This document shows, piece after piece, positions 6,021 through 8,240 of a stretch of 8,240 nt of DNA (the first letter of the stretch is position 1; every line of letters begins with the position of its first letter). The translations under genes and the position numbers were made by a program. A model generated the notes under the pieces. It was given only the letters and a program-made list of their open reading frames with translations, had not been told where the DNA came from and made no database searches. The DNA is from Clostridia bacterium (lineage in GTDB: Bacteria > Bacillota_A > Clostridia > Oscillospirales > CAG-272). Location: the NCBI GenBank assembly GCA_017631775.1, contig JAGBSQ010000244.1:1-8240 (forward strand). Direction: 5' to 3'.

Positions 6021-7061
6021 TTGAAAAAGATTTTTTTGCGCGCAGCGGCAATTTTGGTCCTGCTGTGTATGCTGCTTGGCACGCTTTGCGCTTGTGCGAA
6101 TGCACAAAATAAAAAGACCGTTGCAACGGTTGGGGAGTATGAGATCCCCTATGAGCAGCTCCGCTTTGTGACCATGGTGTACAAGGATGAGCTGGATGCC
6201 CGCTACGGTGACGGCAACGCCGAAAACGGAACCATTTGGGATGATCCCACAACGGCCGAGGCATATCGCGCAGAGCTCGAGGAGCTCGTTTGGGCAAGCA
6301 TTGGTGAGAACTATGCGATTCTTGAGGCTTGTGCCTCCTACAAGATCGGCAGAGATGCCTTTGAGGGACCCGAGATCGAGGAGGCGGTTGACGAGCAGAT
6401 CGAAATGCTGATTGAAGAGTTTGAAAGCAAGAATGCCTACAAGACCTTCTTGAAGGAAAATTATGCGACCGAAAACCTCTACCGTTTTTACTTTGCTGTT
6501 GACGAAATGAAATATCTGCTCTTTAGCGCCATGCTCAAAAACGGTGCATTCACAAGTGACGAAGCAGCGTTTGAGGAGTGGCTCGAGGACGGAAACAGTG
6601 CATACGTACAGCATTTTCGCCTTCGTTTTGAGGACGATGCGCAAAAAGAGACCAACCGCACCATCCTGGAAAACGCAAGACAAAAGCTGATTGCCGGCGA
6701 GTGGACGCTTGCCGATTGCATCAACCGTGCAAACGATGACCTCTCCAACGTAGCCCCCTTCTATCTTGTAAGAGGCGTGCATAAGGATCCCCTTGTCAAC
6801 GCGGCAGTTGCGCTTGACGTTGGCGGTGTCAGCGAGATCATTGAGGGCGAGGGCGTTCTTTACGTGCTTGTTCGCATGGAGGAAACTCCCATTGAGAGCG
6901 CAAACGGTACTATCGAAACACCTCTTTCCATGCAGCTCACCACACTCCTCTCCAACTACCAATGGGCAATGGTTGGCGATGCGGTTGAGGTTGCAAAAGC
7001 AAATCTTAACATTCAACTCAACGATTACGGCAAGAGCATTGACCTTGTCGCTATGAAATAA
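6021..7061 (+). CDS. PrsA/SurA-like lipoprotein, putative peptidyl-prolyl isomerase
   Basis: The 346-residue product has a lipoprotein signal peptide: MKKIF, a hydrophobic core (residues 8-22), and a lipobox-like LCAC that would leave Cys25 as the lipidated first residue. A SurA-N-like start, VATVGEYEIPYEQLRFV (34-50), and a helical chaperone region to about 190 follow. A divergent parvulin-like domain runs from about 194 to 288, beginning AYVQHFRLRF and ending in the DVGGVSEIIEGEGVLYVLV strand pair typical of PpiC proteins. The usual GG-x-LG loop is not visible, so it may act as a chaperone rather than an isomerase. Proteins of this class assist folding outside the membrane. The start is TTG, preceded by GGAAGGA (6004-6010) with 10-nt spacing, and is fixed by the signal peptide. 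It is the first gene of an operon, with the next gene starting 35 bp on. Confidence 0.75.
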   Translation: MKKIFLRAAAILVLLCMLLGTLCACANAQNKKTVATVGEYEIPYEQLRFVTMVYKDELDARYGDGNAENGTIWDDPTTAEAYRAELEELVWASIGENYAILEACASYKIGRDAFEGPEIEEAVDEQIEMLIEEFESKNAYKTFLKENYATENLYRFYFAVDEMKYLLFSAMLKNGAFTSDEAAFEEWLEDGNSAYVQHFRLRFEDDAQKETNRTILENARQKLIAGEWTLADCINRANDDLSNVAPFYLVRGVHKDPLVNAAVALDVGGVSEIIEGEGVLYVLVRMEETPIESANGTIETPLSMQLTTLLSNYQWAMVGDAVEVAKANLNIQLNDYGKSIDLVAMK

Positions 7062-7096
7062 TCCAAAGAAAAATTCACAAGAAAGGAGATATCGCA

Positions 7097-8017
7097 ATGC
7101 CGCTGTTTTCAAACCGTCGCAATCCGCACCGTCGCGGAGCGCTTTCCCCCTTGGCCATCATACTCATCTGCGCAGGTGCCGCGTTTCTCCTGACTGTTAT
7201 CGTTGGCCTTTTGCTCAATGCCGGCCTTGACGACGAGGCATATGACAGACTCACCAAGGGTGAGGAGACCAAAGAGGAAGAGACCCAAACCAACAAATCC
7301 TACACACGCGATATTCACGCCGATGCCTATGTGTTTGGCAAAGAGGGTGAGAGCGTTTGGGAGGATCTGACCGAAATTTCCGTTACGCTCAACACCCCCA
7401 CAGGGCAGGTCAATTACACGTCCGAGGTAGTACAATACCTTGGCATGGAAGCCATCTCCGATGCATCTCTTTACGATGCCATGGGCGAGGTCTACATCTT
7501 TTCCAATTTTGTCAGCGGTGTATTTTATCCGCAAGCACTCTATCAAGAGAGTGTCGACTTGCAGTATGCTGCTGCCGCAAAGGAGTGTGCGCTCCTGCAG
7601 GAATTCTTCCACACGGGCGGCAGCGAGGTCCTTTTGTGCGGCATTCCCTTTGGCCGCACCGATAACGCCTCAATTTTGCGTTACGTCAAGCAGATCAAAG
7701 TCATGGCAGGCAATTTCCCGGTGGGCGTTGCCATTCCCTTGTCGGTGGCTCGCGCCGAGGGCTCCTGGGCACTTTTGGAAAGCCTTGCAAAAGAGTGTGA
7801 TTTTCTTGCCATCGACCTGACCGAGACCACCTCGGTTGGCGGAGCGGAACAAATTTTGACCGATGCGCGCTATTACATTCAACAATATGATATGCGCGTG
7901 CTCTTGAGTGAGAAGCAGGATGATCTCATTCTTGCCGCCTACACCTATCCCGACGTGCAGATCATCACCTACTATGCCCCCGCACTTCCGCCCGCACAAG
8001 ATCAACCCATTCAATAA
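7097..8017 (+). CDS. Single-pass membrane protein with possible degenerate TIM-barrel (glycosidase-like) domain
   Basis: I do not recognise this 306-residue protein as a named family. A short basic N-terminus (FSNRRNPHRRG) precedes one membrane helix (about residues 18-41). A charged Glu/Lys/Thr linker (43-70) and an outward-facing domain follow. That domain shows TIM-barrel-like alternation: ISVTLNTPTGQVNYTSE (94-110) resembles the IDVKDxxGxVxYxS entry of DUF4015-type putative glycoside hydrolases. FPVGVAIPLSVARAEGSWA (207-225) and CDFLAIDLTE (234-243) look like later strands. The acidic residue expected in the first strand is absent, so catalysis is doubtful. The ATG has an excellent AAAGGAGAT site 7 nt upstream. 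It is translated with the foldase-like lipoprotein gene ahead of it, from which it could receive folding help. Fold assignment is inference. Confidence 0.75.
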   Translation: MPLFSNRRNPHRRGALSPLAIILICAGAAFLLTVIVGLLLNAGLDDEAYDRLTKGEETKEEETQTNKSYTRDIHADAYVFGKEGESVWEDLTEISVTLNTPTGQVNYTSEVVQYLGMEAISDASLYDAMGEVYIFSNFVSGVFYPQALYQESVDLQYAAAAKECALLQEFFHTGGSEVLLCGIPFGRTDNASILRYVKQIKVMAGNFPVGVAIPLSVARAEGSWALLESLAKECDFLAIDLTETTSVGGAEQILTDARYYIQQYDMRVLLSEKQDDLILAAYTYPDVQIITYYAPALPPAQDQPIQ

Positions 8018-8020
8018 AGA

Positions 8021-8062
8021 AAAAACACCACCGTTCCAAGCGTGAGCGGTGGTTTTTCTTTT
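8021..8062. terminator. Bidirectional intrinsic terminator between the lipoprotein operon and spoVAC
   Basis: ACCACCGTTC (8027-8036) pairs with GAGCGGTGGT (8044-8053) over 10 bp, with one G-T pair, around a 7-nt loop. TTTTTCTTTT follows on the plus strand, and AAAGAAAAAAC precedes it to serve as the U-tract for minus-strand transcripts. It starts 3 bp after the operon's stop codon and overlaps the spoVAC stop codon at 8061-8063. Confidence 0.9.
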
Positions 8063-8240
8063 AGAGCATTTTAAAGAGCCAATAGGCAACTCCGTAAACA
8101 AAGCCTGCGAGCGTTCCGTAAAGGAGAACGGGCCCGGCAACGGTAAAGATCTTGGCTCCCACACCGAGAACAAGCCCCTCAGCATGGCTATCGATGGCGG
8201 GGGAGACCACGGCGTTTGCAAAGCCGGTGATGGGCACGAG
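8061..8240 (-). CDS. spoVAC: Stage V sporulation protein AC, C-terminal part
   Basis: The visible 59 codons end in TAA at 8061-8063, and the gene continues past the window edge. The peptide begins LVPITGFANAVVSPAID, the hallmark SpoVAC segment, and continues through EGLVLGVGAKIFTVAGPVLL to a final hydrophobic helix ending YWLFKML. SpoVAC is a small (about 150-residue) membrane protein. It forms part of the SpoVA channel, which moves Ca-dipicolinic acid into the forespore and releases it at germination. SpoVAE carries a related VPITGF motif, but FANxVVSPAI is specific to SpoVAC. SpoVAD and SpoVAE normally follow spoVAC. Here a terminator and a convergent operon follow instead, so the locus is either split or ordered differently. 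This is the window's best evidence for a spore former. Confidence 0.88.
   Translation of the reverse strand, partial: LVPITGFANAVVSPAIDSHAEGLVLGVGAKIFTVAGPVLLYGTLAGFVYGVAYWLFKML

Noticed and set aside
5982..7112. A 376-codon minus-strand open frame opposite the lipoprotein gene
   Set aside because: The plus-strand frame has a signal peptide, a ribosome binding site and foldase-like motifs. The minus frame looks like a shadow with no motif or start signal.

Overview
The window reads as chromosomal DNA from an endospore-forming, Gram-positive member of the Clostridia, probably an uncultured gut or rumen lineage. The evidence is the C-terminus of a SpoVAC spore membrane protein at the right edge, an HPr kinase/phosphorylase, AGGAG-type ribosome binding sites, consensus housekeeping promoters, and palindromic intergenic repeats of a kind I associate with gut Clostridia. 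No rRNA, tRNA, CRISPR array, transposase or phage gene is visible. Nearly all the sequence is explained by six complete genes and one partial gene.

Layout. Positions 1-380 hold no credible gene. They carry stacked inverted repeats that look like a composite of REP/MITE-like elements. A large hairpin repeat (383-455) abuts the end of the first gene. Four genes then lie on the minus strand. Listed from low to high coordinate they are: a long CofE-like (F420-0:L-glutamate ligase family) protein (454-1647); a cytoplasmic BspA-type leucine-rich-repeat protein (1825-3318); a flotillin/SPFH protein (3395-4789); and HPr kinase/phosphorylase HprK (4910-5857). The cofE-like gene, the flotillin gene and hprK each have a recognisable promoter. 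The LRR gene has no clear promoter and lies beyond an imperfect terminator after flotillin, so it may be expressed by readthrough.

A divergent intergenic region (5858-6020) separates hprK from a two-gene plus-strand operon. That operon encodes a PrsA/SurA-like lipoprotein (6021-7061) and a single-pass membrane protein with a possible degenerate TIM-barrel domain (7097-8017). It ends at a bidirectional terminator (8021-8062) shared with the convergent spoVAC gene (8061-8240, running off the window).

Themes. Several products act at the cell envelope: the flotillin membrane scaffold, the extracytoplasmic foldase-like lipoprotein, the anchored extracytoplasmic protein and the SpoVA channel component. 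HprK is the sensor kinase of carbon catabolite control. A cre-like sequence (CcpA operator, two mismatches) lies right after hprK and upstream of the flotillin promoter, which may tie flotillin to carbon status. I found no clear new defence or mobile system. The points most worth a second look are the F420-ligase homologue with no F420 context, the secretion-signal-less LRR protein behind flotillin, the cre-like site, and the repeat cluster at the left end.
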